The notes below the pieces were generated by a model. The model worked only from the letters and a program-made list of their open reading frames with translations, made no database searches and was not told where the DNA came from. From Lottia gigantea (taxonomy: Eukaryota > Mollusca > Gastropoda > Lottiidae), in the NCBI RefSeq assembly GCF_000327385.1, contig NW_008707205.1, forward strand, positions 258,495 to 322,494: a stretch of 64,000 bases of DNA, written 5' to 3'. This document shows positions 43,801 through 58,800 of the stretch, piece after piece. Made by a program: the position numbers and the translations under genes. The number at the start of each line of letters is the position of its first letter. Positions within the stretch are counted from its first letter, which is position 1.

Positions 43801-46800
43801 TTTGCAATGAATTCAACTGATCAGAACTAGTCTTATGGGACATGCATGTCCATTTGGAAATTTGCTTTGGGAATTGCCTACAGCAGCTCAATGATGAATT
43901 GACAAATTTATTGCAAGTCAGGTTTCTTGCTTGGGAAAAGTTTCCTAAGAATAGAATAGAATGATTTGAATATTCTCACCAGTCTGTTTTGTTTGTCAGT
44001 GTGAAAAGTGAAATTGATTTTTAGGGGTGAACTGGCAAGCGACCTACTCACTAACTGACAGTATTTCTCTAGTAGTCCGTTTGGTTATCAGTCTGATAGA
44101 TAGTTTAATCTCACACATACAATCCACTACAATGTAACACTGATCACAACAAATGATTTAATTCCTTGTGCGTGGTCATCCTTTCTTCTCTTTATTGACA
44201 ATATCTTATTGGCTGTACAATGTACATCATGCTAGGAGCTTGGTAAGCTGATTAAATGTAACTCAAAGTTAAATCAGTATTGTCTGATGGAGAAGCTAGG
44301 TTCGTGATTTGTACCAGTGTTCTATTTGGGTCATCTCAGATGTAGGTCTTATCACAGAAACACCCTATTTATTTGAAGATTCTGACAGATTTTGCAGTAA
44401 TTACATGTCATGTCAGCAGGAGAAGTCTAGAAATTTCAGAGAAAAAAAGCCAATTGAGCGAATTACTATAAGGTTCATATCTATTTTGGATTCAAAATGT
44501 CTACTTTGATCAATAATCAATATTGGGAACAAAAGAAGTGGTTTAATAGTCATTCACTTAGTCATCACAGGACTTAATAGAACTGATTCTATTAGAAATG
44601 TGTCTGATTTCTCCATTATTGAAGTATTATTATCATACCATTACTGTTTAAATATCATGTATAGCTATTTGTCATGATGAAACTGAACACAATAGCTTAG
44701 CAGGAGAGTATTTATCACCTTGTGAACTTTTTTCAAAAAACTAAATAACCTTTTAGCATTATTTTTCAGGATATATTTCAATATCCACAAACTAAATAGC
44801 ATCATTATTTTTCATATCAAAATTGAGGTCCATAGAACAGTATTTGACAATTGTGTTTGATCTTTACATATTATTTTCTTGAAATGATAGAAATAGATTT
44901 TATTGCTGCTGTGACATCATATGAATTTTAAGCTTACTTAATCAATATTTTTATTAGTAATGATTAAACCTACTGGATAACAGAATGTTTTATAATGTTT
45001 CAAGGCTTTTGCAGTAATCATGATAATAAATGTTAATTCTGTTCTTACTGTCTTGTAATATGGCTTATTGTACATAATAACAATGATTATATACAGGTGC
45101 TGTTTATCTATATAGTTAGGATCAATAAATGTAATAAGCATATTAAGGTCAATATCGATATGGCACATTAAGCCTATTATGACCAGTAGGAAATGATAAA
45201 CATTTTAAGATCTTCCATAATAGTCAAGCTTATTCTCATGTACTTGGAAAGCTGATATAATAGTAAATGAATTTGTTTAAATGGTGTTTGTTGTGTTCAT
45301 GGCAGTGTGCCGCTTAAAACTGAGCCTTTTGCTGTGTTCATGGCAGTGTGTGGCATAAAACTACTTAGGCCTTCTGCTTTGTTCAGCATTTACAAATATA
45401 CTGATAATGTGCTTGACCAGGTTTCACAAAATAGCTAAAGGGACAGTTTGGGGGGGTTGATCTGAGTCTTGAATATATGTAAATTAAATAGTCTTCAGAA
45501 GTACTAGAAAATGTATGAAAATCACATAAATCCTTCAAAAATATCTTGAACTAGGAAAGTCTTTTCTATATATATGGCAGTGCCTCATGAAAAGACGTCT
45601 TTCGATGTTGAGCTGTGAACACTATTACTGATTTGCTTAGCTTAATTATTCTTGTTCTGATGTACAATTGGTCAAAAATATGGCGCATCTGCCTCTTTAA
45701 GGATCTACATTTGTTGGAACTGTGTTTAAATGAATGATTAATCTTTTAAATGAACTTGTATGAAACAGGTAGAACTTCAAGACATAAATCTGTATTTCAT
45801 CACTTTTATGTCTGTTGTGGTACTAATCAAATTGGGTACAGACTTTAAATTAAAAACACATCCATTATAAAGATGTAGAATGTTGACAAGACCAGGAAAT
45901 CTTTACATTGTAGATTAAATCATACAAGTAAAGTTAATGGGTGAGACGCTTCGATTCCCTGATCTATGAAAACTCATGAAATATTGGTTATTTCACCAGT
46001 TTGATCTGACAAACACAGACACATTATAGGATATGTGGCAAGGAAATTCTCAATATGACTTGATTTGATTAGCTGATTAATTCACCATTGATTACCCCAT
46101 TGATCCCAGATGAATGTAAACTCCTGACTGTGTTTCTTATAACAATACCACTGACTATTTCCGATTGACCACTTTCAGTACAACTCACGATTCATCTCTG
46201 ATTACATTTCTTCTGAACAATACACTCTTCTGATTGCCTGGCCTGACTTCCCCTAAATTTAGTTTCTATGGTAATATCGGCAATATTCGTAGAAAGTGGC
46301 TGTATAGTTACCTATTTATTGAAGAAATTTGGCTGGTCATTGTCCAGTACCAATTTCATTATACCGGTACCTAAACCCAATCACACAGTCTACAAGAAAT
46401 CTTTAAGTAATTGGTTACCTAAAGATCTTTTAAATTCTCATAAGACTAATTTGTTAGTCAGGGAGGCATGGGAAATGATGAAAATTGAAAGAAATGATGG
46501 GTTTTCAGTCTCAATTAGTGTTTGATAAAGAAAGAAAATCAGAAGGAAATTGAATGGTATATTAACGTGGAACTGAAGAGGTCCTTTAATACATACTTCA
46601 ATATGACTTAGAACATCCTTTTATGTTTCAATGATTGAGATTTAAGCATGTTTTGATTCTGTCTGTAGTCTAGTGGATAGATAGTGATGCTAATATTTTT
46701 ATTCAACAGGTACTTAATTTAATGTCTTTTTATGCATTAAATTACCTTTTATGTTTTATCTTTGGCCTTTTATGTTTCTTTTGATGATTAATCTGCTTGG

Positions 46801-49800
46801 TTAGACTAAATTCATACCTACATGGATAGAATGAATTCATGCATTTGCCTATACTAAATTATTACTTATAATATGGTTAAATAGACTTCACAAATACATG
46901 GTTAGACTGATTTCATAAATGATCAGACTGAATTCATACCTTCATGGATAGAATGAATTCATACATTTGCCTAGACTATTACCTCTGTATGGTTAAATAG
47001 ACTTCACAAATACATGGTTAGACAGATTTCATACTTATATGAATTCATACCTACATGGATAGGATGAATTCATACATTTGCCTAGACTAAATTATTAAAT
47101 AGACTTCAAATACATATCTAACTAAACTTATTTCATACTTACATAATACTTATTTGGTTAGACTATACTTACTTGATATGACTTTATACTGTATACTAAT
47201 ATTAATTTTCAGGCCGTGTGTAATTTAAGGCTTTGTACAATTTTTGCTTAAGAGTTATTTACCTGTCAATTAATTGATCCAAACTTTTAAATGAATTAAA
47301 GATTTGCCTCTGTATTTTGTAGGTAGTATTAGTGTGTTGGAATGAACCATATCAAAAATTAGCTACATGTGATAGTCGAGGGGTTATATTTGTATGGATT
47401 AAACATGAAGGAAGATGGAGTATTGAACTTATTAATGATAGGAATAATCAGGTGAGTAATGATGGATTACAAATGATAAACCGAAATCAACATTCAAATT
47501 GTAACCCGCAAAGGGATTGTAAAGAGGTTTCCTAAAATTTTAATGTGTAACAAGGACACTGATCAGTTGCAGTTACCAAAGGGGATGGGCAAGTTTTTTG
47601 GGCAAAAATCTCATAACTAGGTAAGCAATTCGGGCAATCTCAGATATTTTGCCCGAAGTCTTGGTGAACATGAACGCTTTCAGTGTTTCTGGTACACATA
47701 AAAAGGCTTACTGGGAATTTGAGCTACTTCTCTAAATTGTCAACAAGTTTGTGCATGAAGAGTTGCAGTTAACTCAGTTGTCCCATTGCTGTTATTGTGA
47801 GCTTTGCATCATTTCAATTTTCAATCAGTCGTCAATTGTTCCTGCAATTCCACTAAAACTAAGTGTTTGCAGGAACCACAGACGTTTGATATGATACTTA
47901 ATGCAAGAATTACAATTAATGCTAATCACAGTCAAACTTTGATTTTCCATGCTTACTTCAGTACCAAACCTCACTATTATTACCGTCTTTGTGTTACTTT
48001 CATTCATAGAATGATTTATTGAAAATACCCAATGACTAGCATGACTAAGTAAGCGAGCTTAAGTTTCTACCCTGCAGATTTATTAGTCACTCTTTAGAAT
48101 TCAATACATCATTTGTGATGTCAGTGACAGGCCAGATTAAGTTTCCTATCGACTATTATCCGTAAACTGGCAATACTATACAATGGACATAGAATACTAA
48201 ACTAGATTAGTTAGCTACTGTGATTGAAACCATTTTATCTTTCCTCTACTGGCTATGAAAATGGAAATGAAGCTTTTATATATGACAGTGGAGAAAGAGG
48301 AACAATACCAACTAGTTGTCAAATTGAATATTACTAACTTCTAATCTCAGTTTGTTAGCTTAGCTCAAATTAACGCTAGTTTTATGATGATGAACTATAG
48401 TAGATAGATTGATCATGTATACAAATTCATCATCTTACTGTGGAGGTTGTTGAGTTTTCAAACATGATGTTCCTGTTTGACACAGTTTTTGTTGAAAATG
48501 CTTATGTTAAGCCTCATTCAAAACTTTATTCTTTAAAGTGGTCATTCTTTAATGACCAATGGACACTTTGGCTTTATTGGACACTTAGAATTTTTTGGAC
48601 ACTTTGACTGTTCTGGACACTTTAGCTGTTCATGCTGCATTAGACACTTTGAAGCTCAGACTGTCATGTTTCTAACAGATAAAGTCATTGACAAGCATTA
48701 CCAAAGGCATTGTTATTCTCACAAAACTGGAAAATTGAAATTTAAAATTCATATGAAATGTATTAGAATAAAGATTACTGTAATTTGAATCAATTTTACT
48801 TGTAGTGACCACAATATCTACAGGTATTGTGTACAAAAAACATTCTGATTCTGATATTTTGTATTACATCACAACTCAGTCTCAGATAGTTTGATCTCTC
48901 TAGGTCACACAAATGATATGACTTCGATGACCGTGAGATTGAAAATGAGATTGACACACTTCTGTCACTGATAATTATAAGCCTTATCCTTAACATGTTG
49001 ATTGACGCTGTGAAATAGATAGTCAACTACTATTTCAGTACATTGTCTGACTATTTCAGCCATTAGTATTAGTGCTGGCACGGTATTTCGCTGAATCAAT
49101 GTATCATGATACAGCATGCTATGATACATATCATATCGCAAGGTAATTTATCAATACTTGACAAAACCTTTCATTTCATATAAAAAAAAAAAGCGATTTT
49201 CATAAGTCAACAAATGTGATGTCAAATATTTCTCAATGACTTGACTGTAATTTTTGTATAAAACAGTGGATGTTAAACATTCCTATAAAACTACATTAAC
49301 AAATATCACAGTTATATAAAAAAAAATATTAAAACTATGATAATTTTGTTTGGATTACCCCATATTGTTAAATATATCGTATCGTGCCACTTGTATCGCG
49401 ATACATATTGTATCATGGAATAATGGTTGCCATAATGAAGGTAAGGACAAATCATGATACCACATTTGAATTGGTGTTGATTTATATGATTGTTATGAAG
49501 TTTGATAAATTCACTTGACAGAGCTTTGGAAGTGTAGTCCATAAGCACTTACTAATAAGATTTCAATAAGAAGATTATATATTGTAAAATGAGTAGTGAA
49601 TAGATAAATTCTTCGAGGTTGAGTTAGAATTATAAGTCCAAGTTGAATATAAATATCATTCATAAGTCCAAGTTGAGTATAAATATCATTTATAAGTCCA
49701 AGTTGAGTATAAATATCATTCATAAGTCCAAGTTGAGTATAGATATCATTCATAAGTCCAAGTTGAGTATAGATATCATTCCTAAGTCCAAGTTGAGTAT

Positions 49801-52800
49801 AGATGTCATTCATAAGTCCAAGTTGAGTATAAATATCATTCATAAGTCCAAGTTGAGTATAAATATCATTCATAAGTCCAAGTTGAGTATAAATATCATT
49901 TATAAGTCCAAGTTGAGTATAAATATCATTCCTAAGTCCAAGTTGAGTATAGATATCATTCCTAAGTCCAAGTTGAGTATAGATACCATTCATAAGTCCA
50001 AGTTGAGTATAAATATCATTCATAAGTCCAAGTTGTGTATAAATATCATTCATAAGTCCAAGTTGAGTATAAATATCATTTATAAGTCCAAGTTGAGTAT
50101 AAATATCATTCATAAGTCTAAGTTGAGTATAAATATCATTCATAAATCTAAGTTGAGTACAGTATAATATTTCAACTGTCCAAGTTGAGTATAAATATCA
50201 TTTATATGTGCAATTGAGTGTAGATATTATTCATATATATAGTTGATAATGTCTTCTAGGTTGAGTTGAACCTATTTCTGAGTTGAGTTGAAGAAAAATG
50301 ATTGGAATGCCATGGTATATAATTATTTGTCTTCATAAAAGAAAATTGCATATCAAAATGTCTCTCATTTCCTAGCCAAAAAGTTGACAAATGTCGATGA
50401 TAATGGAAGAGATTATATATCAAAAGACAAGTGCTCATCTGAGACATGTATATTTTGTTTTTGATTGTTACTTCCAAAGCTGTATTTTTTTTCAAGATTC
50501 AGACAGAGATTTATTTTCTCTGATGTATAATCATTTTTCATACTGAAAGGTTAAGAATACATGCCAATTATATATTTCGAAAGAATAACTATCTATTGTC
50601 TACCTACGTAGTCATCTTCTTAATCTTCCCTCCAGAAATCAGCAAAACCAAATTTAATTTAAAAGAAAATCTTCATTCCTGAAAAAAAAAGGTTAACATC
50701 AGAAGAAACTCCTATCATTAATGAAATATATGATTTTTTATCAAATCAATACTGAGCTGAAAAAGTAGACTTTCTTAAATTTTTTTTTGTTTTTCAACCC
50801 TTAACACAAATTTGATCTTTCTATTCCCCCTTGCCTTTTCAGATTTTTCAAAAATTAATCTGTAAAACAAGAAAATAAATTGGTCTGGTCTAAGCTTATT
50901 TTATACATTCACCACACCATGTGTTCTATCATAAATTTTATATAAAAAAAGATCAAATAAGTTTAGAAACAGTGGCTAAGAACATGGGGAAGTTATTTAA
51001 ATTATTTACCTGTTTTTATACGCCCACATGACATGCAGGTAATCATTCTACCAGGCACAGTATTTGACTGATTTCGACAAAACTTAGTATGGTTGTTTGT
51101 AATCACCCAAGGATGGACCCTATTGAAAATCAGAAAAATCGAAAAATAATTAGTATGAGTTATTGCCCTTGTTTTTAAAAACATGTTCAAGGTTTAGCCT
51201 GTAAACACTCCAGAAGGCCCAATTCTTAACAGATTTTTATGAATCTTAATATTATGCCTGGCAAGCTATCTTTTCCCATCCAATGTTACATTTAAGTCAG
51301 ATGACATCTGCACACCAATTGGAATAGAACCCATCATGACAAAAAGCATTATTTTTTTACTTTGCAATTTTTCTTTGCAGGTGACAGATTTTGCCTGGTC
51401 TCATGATGGGAGAATGGCGCTTATTTGTTACAGAGATGGTTTTGTACTGGTTGGTTCTGTTGCTGGTCAACGTTACTGGTCATCTATGTTAAGTCTAGAG
51501 AATACTACAATAGCCTGTGGTGTGTGGTCTCCAGATGACCAGAAGGTATGAAGATCTTATTCATCTATTGCTTGATCACACATATTCCCCATAGCTTCAA
51601 TATAATTAACTTTCAGTATCTTTTTGATTACTTTTCTGAAAGACAATATTCAGATTTTGATTATGTTTTGCTAGAATGTATCTTTTTCGTATGATTCAAG
51701 GTTGTAATAATACCAAGGAGAATGATATATTTACATATAGCAATTGTTCCATCACCTTTACTTGACCCAAATTTGTATGCATTAGCTTATTAATCCTAAT
51801 CCGATTTGTTCTTGCAATAAAGTGTTTTGAGAAAGTATTTACTTAATTCTACTTCTATTATATATACCACAATGTTTTTTCATGTTTCTTGATTTCCTTT
51901 TTCTTTACTGATAATGAGGTTCTCCAGGGCAATTACATGTATTTAGTTGAACAAATGTGATCTTTTTTTTCGCAATTTGAACCAAAAAAACAGTCATCAG
52001 TTTTCTGAAGGAAATTAATGTAATTTTGCTGCCTGTTTTCATTAGCCAAATATAGTGCAGAACACAATAGGACATGAAAAAAAGCCAATTTTATTTCTGT
52101 AGTAGAGAGATTATCAATTACAAAATTCTGTTACTTTATTTACATTCAACTCATAAACAACATCCAAAAAATGTTCCATTGATACTAAATTGATATCCTG
52201 TGGCTTACTGGCCATAAAAAGAAATAACGAGTTTCATGTTTTCTACAATTAGATAGATCATCTTGTCAAAAACACTATTGAATATTACCACATATTTTTC
52301 TTTTTTACAAAAAAATCAGCTCATAAGGCAATAGTGAAAATGATAGAAAGTAATTGATAAAACTTCTTTTTCCCATCATTGAAAATGGTTTTTATAGTCA
52401 AGTGTTGACAACACAATCTATCTCCTTCTCAATAGAATTTTTATTTTGTTTCACACAACAAAAAATGTCATCAAGTAATGACAGAGAAATTTACAGTTGT
52501 GTGGCATCCTGTATTTTATGTCAAAAATGTAACTCCGTTAAAATTTATGATTTATATTGGCAAAATCTTTGAATTTAGACATGTTATAGTGTCTGCAAGA
52601 GACAATTTTGATGTATAAATATCTGCTTTGACAATTGAAGTACTTCCCATATTATTCAGAAGAAAAGAAAGACAATTGGTAATCTTATCAACTGACTTTA
52701 CTCCAGAGATTTCAAAACCAGTCATTTTCTGAACTGAACTGTATAAATTCTATTTCTGAGTCAGAAATATTCTAATAATGTGAAACACATTGACCCAAAT

Positions 52801-55800
52801 GTTTCTAAAATTGTTTTGTTTCTGAGCATTTGAACTAGATACAAATAAGTGCAAAAACAACTGGAAGTTATTCAGATGGAACTGGATAGAACCAAATTAC
52901 TTCTGCAGTATTATTAAGTATTGTTACGAAGCCTTTCTAGAAAAAAAAATGTTGTGCTTTAGATTATCTTCAAATATATTTTGACATGCCTTAATCTATA
53001 CTAGAATCAAATAAAAAGAATGTCTGAAAAGAACTCAATCTAACTGCAATTATCCCTTGAAGTCTGCTTCATTTCTGGTACATTATTAAGCTCCAGATTA
53101 CTGACATACGAGCAAGTTAATTTGAAGTATTGTAATGTTTTCTTCTAATGAAATTGATTTTGTTTTGCACTTACTGTCATTGTGTACTGTGTTTTCTCAA
53201 ACTTGATGATCAACAATGATCAAGTACAAAAAAATAGAAAAGTTTTCAACTTTTTTCTACCTTTGTAAATAAAAGGCTTTGGTTGAAATGACTGATTTTG
53301 CACCTCGTCAAGTTTCATTCTTGGTAAATACCGTGTTTTTCTATCTGACTTCTACAAATGAATAATAAATGTCAAGATAAATTGTTAAATGAGATTTAAA
53401 ATTTTAGATAATTTTCGAAAAAATGCAGGGATAAAACCTGTGGTAGGTGATAAACAGTTTATCTTTTTTATAAATGAGAACTTGGTACTTCTAGCGATAA
53501 TACAGCCTTGGATCTCAGATAATCAGATCTCAGATAATTAACCCCTTGGATCTCAAATAATTAGATCTCAGATAATTCAGCCTTGGATCTCAGATAATTA
53601 GATCTCATAATACTGCTTTGGATCTCAGATAATACAGCTTTGGATCTCAGATAATCAAGCCTTGGATCTCAGATAATTAGATCTCAGATAATTAAGCCTA
53701 GGATCTCAGATAATTAGATCTCAGATCGAACAACCAGTCGATTTCCTTTTAAAATATTGTTTCCAATATTAGGCAATGAAAAAAACTGAATAATCAATAT
53801 CTGGAAAAGAAGTTTTAAGTATGTTCACAAGCTTGATGTGTTATAAATATTCACACTCCACATTGGGATATTGACAATTTATTTTCTTGATAGAATATTG
53901 ACTAGATTAGCATCACAAACCTCTGTCTAATATTTCTCTCTAAAATGACATTCCCATGTTGTCTTTATTCACATTATTTTTACACGGTGACAAATTATCT
54001 CTTTATCATTAGTTGCTTTGAATATAAAGAGGTTTGAAGGATTTCCGATAATAAAAAACATGAAGTGCTGAATTTTGGATTGCTAACAAAGTTAAAGTTT
54101 TTATTAAAGATAAGATTCCCCAGATAAATTTAAATGTCAGAGAGTTAGAGACAGAAATAGTTAACAGAGCTCAATCTCAATTCTGTAATTTCAGGTTATG
54201 TTTGGAACCACTGATGGTCAGTTAGTAGTCATGAGTTCAACTGGTGCCATGATTATGCAGATATCAATAGCTGAAGGCATGGAAATCACATCAATGGCTT
54301 GGTCATGTGAAAAATTTAATATGGAAGAAGGGGAAACAACAGGCTGTCATCCAGATGCTCAAACAAAGACAGAAGGTATGTCAAAATATCTACACAGTGC
54401 AGATACTGCTATCATAATAGTGGATAGAAATCATGGCACAATCCTTCTGTACCACCAAGGTATTGGCATATATACTGACTTTGATATTACTGCAATGACA
54501 ACAAGCCTTACATGAATGCTTTAAATTGACTTTTCAGCTTTTTTGTAGGCGGAAAATATTTGTGCTCAAATTTGTGAAAACTAGGTAATATTATTCAGTA
54601 TTGCCTCAAACAGTTCAAAAGAAGAGTAAGACTGAAGGTTGAATATTTCATACTGGTAATTGTTACTGTACTGCCAAAATTTTTTATTTAAAATCAAAGC
54701 TGCCAGTAGGCGTATATTACCTTGCCTGGCAAGCTATCTTTGTATAAATAATTTTTTTGCTGATAATTTAAAAGAATAGTTTGATTAAAAAAATATTTCA
54801 TAGCATTTAGTTTGAAACCTCAAAATTCTCAAAATATAAATTTTAGTTGGCACATATTACCACTTTTCTTTTAAACTTGGTAGTTTAATTGGAAACAAGG
54901 CAGTTAACCAGACTTTCCTTCACTTAGTTGACTAATTAAGGAATAATTTTCATGACTATGGTCATTAGAGTGAATCGTTAATTAGAGTCCCTATTATTTG
55001 TTTCTATTGTGTATGGTAAAAGTAGACCTATCAAATATACATGACTTTATTTCCAATACCGATCTGAACTTATTCACCTACCAACAATTAATCATGTAAG
55101 AATCATAGAAAACTAGACAATTACCAACTCTCTGGATAATGTTTGACATATAAATAACATGGAGTCAGATTTTTTTTTTGTCTGGTAAAATACAATATGT
55201 AAGCCTATTTATTTCTAAATGAAGTCCTCTGCTTAAGAGAGGACTTCATTTAGAAATAAATAGGCTTACTTGCAATTTCTTTCTTGACGTACTATGGGTA
55301 ATTTGCTGATGGTTGTTTCTTCTACCATCTTCTTGTTGGTACCTGTATCCAAAATAAATCTCATCTGGAATGAGATCTAGAATATTTTGGCAGCTCTGTA
55401 TATTTGTTTCAGAAAGATCACTTTGTGTCATTTGCAGCGACATTCTACTTCAAAACATTTTAAAAGCTTTTATTTCAAATCCATTAATAATTGTGTACCT
55501 GAGATCAAAGCAACAGAATTCAACATCTTTTTATACTGATCAGTGATGCAAGTTACAGAGACTGACAAGGATAAAATGCTTCAGATGAGATGTTAACCAA
55601 GACTGGGACCCTATATCAGTTTGTGTATATTAAATAAGAAAAATCTTGACAAAATTTCCCTCATTGTACACTGCACATAGTTGACAATCCTCATTAGCTC
55701 AATCAGGTGTAGAAAAGTAGGATGTAATTGTTTCAATGAGACTGTTTAGTTCTAGATGAACTATTAACCACAATCAATTCTTTGATCTCTTAACTTTAAT

Positions 55801-58800
55801 ATTGACCATATATCTGATAAATATAGTCATTGTACTAATAGTCTTAATTAATGTTTTGCCAGCCAATCAAGTTGAAGTTTTTATTGATTTTAAAGTACTA
55901 GGTTTTCTCTTGATGATTTGAGAATAATGGTATTTATATACAATTAGTTCTAGGTCCAATTATAAACTGTATTACTTACTTAGGTTAAAGAGACAGTTGC
56001 ACCATTTTTTTGACCAATCATACTTTAGTCTCAGAAACAGGAATATTTTTAGCTAAGTAAATCAGTAATAGTGTTCACAGCATTGAAATTTGAGCCAGGT
56101 TGGGAATCAGGGATTTATATGGAAGGTTTAAAAGCACATCTAAAACATTTGATATGGGATATAATGAATGAACTTTTGGACCATGTCTTTTGATTTGCAT
56201 GTTCTCATGGTATCTGTCAGTTATCTTTTTGTGTAAACTGAAAAGAAAAAAAGACAAATATTGATCAGCTATGTTTATAAGAATTTGAAGGATAAAGACA
56301 GTGATAGCTAATTAAAATTGATTCATTAATCAATATAAATTTACTAATTATATACACAGTTACAAGTCACATACTTCTTAAAGAGATAGTCATCTGAATA
56401 CATGATTGACTTGAGCTCAATTTCAGCTATTTGTATTAACTAAAGGCTTTGTGGCATATTCTTGAAACAATCTTAGGGCTAGAATGTCCTAGGTTCTTAT
56501 CTTCAAACATTGATTCTAAGACATCCTAGCGCTAAGATCGTTTTGAGAAAACGGGGCCAGGTTATTTGTGGTGGGACAGCCAGACTAGACGAGATGGCCA
56601 CTTACATATAACCAAACCCATATTGACATAGGGAATGATAAAAACATCCAAATTATCCATCATTTAATTTATTTTAGTATTTATACGCCCACATCTCTCT
56701 ATGTGGACGTATATTGTAGGCACCCCTGTCCGGCCGTCCATCCGTCCGTCAACGCTTCAAGATTTTTTGATGAAATCAAATGAAATTCGGTATGTGTATA
56801 CATATTCATAAAACGAAGATCAAGTTCGAATTTGAGTTATTTTCGACCATTAGAAGTAGAGTTATTGCCCTTGCCCCTAAATCTTGAATATTTACCATCC
56901 GCATGCAATGGTGGGCGTATATGGCTGTGGTCCACTATCTTATATAATATTATTTGCAACTTATTAGGTTGATAAAGTCATACAACACTGTTTCTGACTC
57001 TATAATAAAAAATTAATAACTGTAAAAAATATGGAAGGAATGCATCAGAGCAAATTGAACATCAATTTGTAATTTCTATTACATTAGCTATAATGCTATA
57101 TCAGAAAAAAATTATGCAACCACCTCCCTTTCTATGGACTGAAGAACTTAAAAAATATAAATTAAATTTAGCTAGCTTACATTATTCTTCCAGACATAAA
57201 TAATGCTAATCTTTTTTCTCTTTTCATTTCAAGTGACTGAATGTAATTAATAATCTTTGACATGCCTTTTAGACATGTCTGGTTTGATTAGAACTAGATG
57301 ACATATTAAAAATTACCCTGTTCTGACTGAAAATTGAATTGAATTTATGTTATGGTGTGGAAAATATATTTTCTTAGAGAATTTGTCTCCTATAGGAATA
57401 CAATTCCATGTATTGATATTTTCAAAGGGCAAGGCTTAATTCTTGCTTCCACTCAAAAGGGTTGAAAAGAGACACAGGATCAATGCTTGAAAGCATAAGC
57501 GGTGTATATGTAGTGGTCATTGACCAAATCGGTCTACTTGCGTAGGGGCATCAGACTTTTCACTGACCGATTAGAACCACACAAATGATTAGAACCACAC
57601 AAATGATTAGAACCAAACAAATGATTAGAACCACACAAATGATTGGAACCACACAAATGATTGGAACCACACAAATGATTAGAACCATACAAATAATTAG
57701 AACCACACAAATACCACACAAATGATTAGAACCACACAAATGATTAGAACCGCACAAATGATCAGTAGGTCTTGATAGCCTATTTTCTACCCACAGATTC
57801 ATTCAAATTCAAATTAAGTTTTTTTGTAAAGAGTATGCTCAAAATTGAAGTAGTTTTTTGACATCATGTCATCTTCAAACTCTATGGAATACCTCGCTCT
57901 TCTTTATAATACAAGCATTCTTTTGTAATACAAACCAATATAGCCTATCAGAGCCCTGACAGAAAGACTGAAAACATTTAGGCCTTTTAACATATATGTA
58001 GCCCGATAAATCTGGCTCTATCTGTTCATGATGTATGGATGAGAAATGAGCATGCTTAGGCCAAAAACAAAAAAAATTCACTTTTCATGTAAGTGCCATG
58101 ACACACTTTTGGGTCAAATTTAGCAGAACTTTAAGGGGAATACAAAGCTATAAAAATCCATTTATCACATCTGAGGAATTGGAAGGGCTAGGTTTGCCAT
58201 GCTAGACATTATGAAGATGACGTCATGTTGGCTTTGTGATAGGGATTACTGTAAAAGCTCTCTTTGAATCTGACAAGCAAATAGACTATCTTATTTTTAT
58301 CTCAGATTGAGTGATTATAGTTTGCTTCAAGTTTTAAAGGATGAAGATGGATAGCTTCTAGATCAAGAAGATGATTTTAAGACTATATTACTGTATCAGA
58401 TTCATTCCATCTTATTTTTTCTGTTCTTAATAAATGAACTTCAGAAATAAAATATCTTTAAAGACGATGGCTCACCATTTTCAGGGTTGAGTCGGGTCTT
58501 GATTGTATGTAAATACTACCAGAGCAATATGAAAATCAATTGATACCTTCAATTTACCTGAAACTAGAAATTTCACTTTCATTTCTATATATGGCATAGT
58601 GGCAAGATAGGACAAACGATCATTTTAACTTTTAAACGTGGATAATTTTCCATTTTCGTGTGTAAATTTAATTGAGAATTATGAACAAGCTCAGTTGCAG
58701 TCTGACTGTTATATGAAAAGATAAGTGTTCTCAGTCTGGCTAGTGACAACCACCAATTTACCAGTTTTTGTAGTAGACATATAAAAAGAACTAGTTTGAA

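Larger units (their letters stand above)
37808..47322 (+). other. TULP4 intron 1 (about 9.5 kb)
   Basis: No supported exon. It contains a hAT-like MITE (37839-38236), MITE-A copies (38652, 45435), a worn MITE-B copy (about 39845-40090), a three-copy tandem of SINE-like sequence (40764-41000), a SINE tail (about 43495-43560) and a tandem of about 120-bp units (46800-47130). The remainder is plain AT-rich sequence. Confidence 0.75.
47452..51380 (+). other. TULP4 intron 2
   Basis: Contains a rearranged MITE-B copy (about 47510-47895), an inverted-repeat element rich in ATCGTATCG-like words (about 49070-49425), a 30-bp minisatellite (49631-50160) and, at about 51010-51190, a dispersed repeat starting tttatacgcccac. 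No supported exon. Confidence 0.75.

Noticed and set aside
43038-46525. Several 65-85 aa frames in TULP4 intron 1
   Set aside because: They are of chance length for this much sequence, have no domains, and have no splice sites in the right phase with TULP4.
49511-50167. Long open frames on both strands (210 aa on -, 174 aa on +)
   Set aside because: They are the 30-bp minisatellite read in frame. The unit length is a multiple of three, so no stops arise.
54376-54515. Extension of TULP4 exon 4 to the stop at 54515
   Set aside because: A consensus donor at 54376 joins in frame to the exon at 60244, and the residues beyond the donor lose all TULP4 similarity.
57534-57802. Minus-strand frames with LCGSNH repeats
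   Set aside because: They are the 18-bp minisatellite read through.
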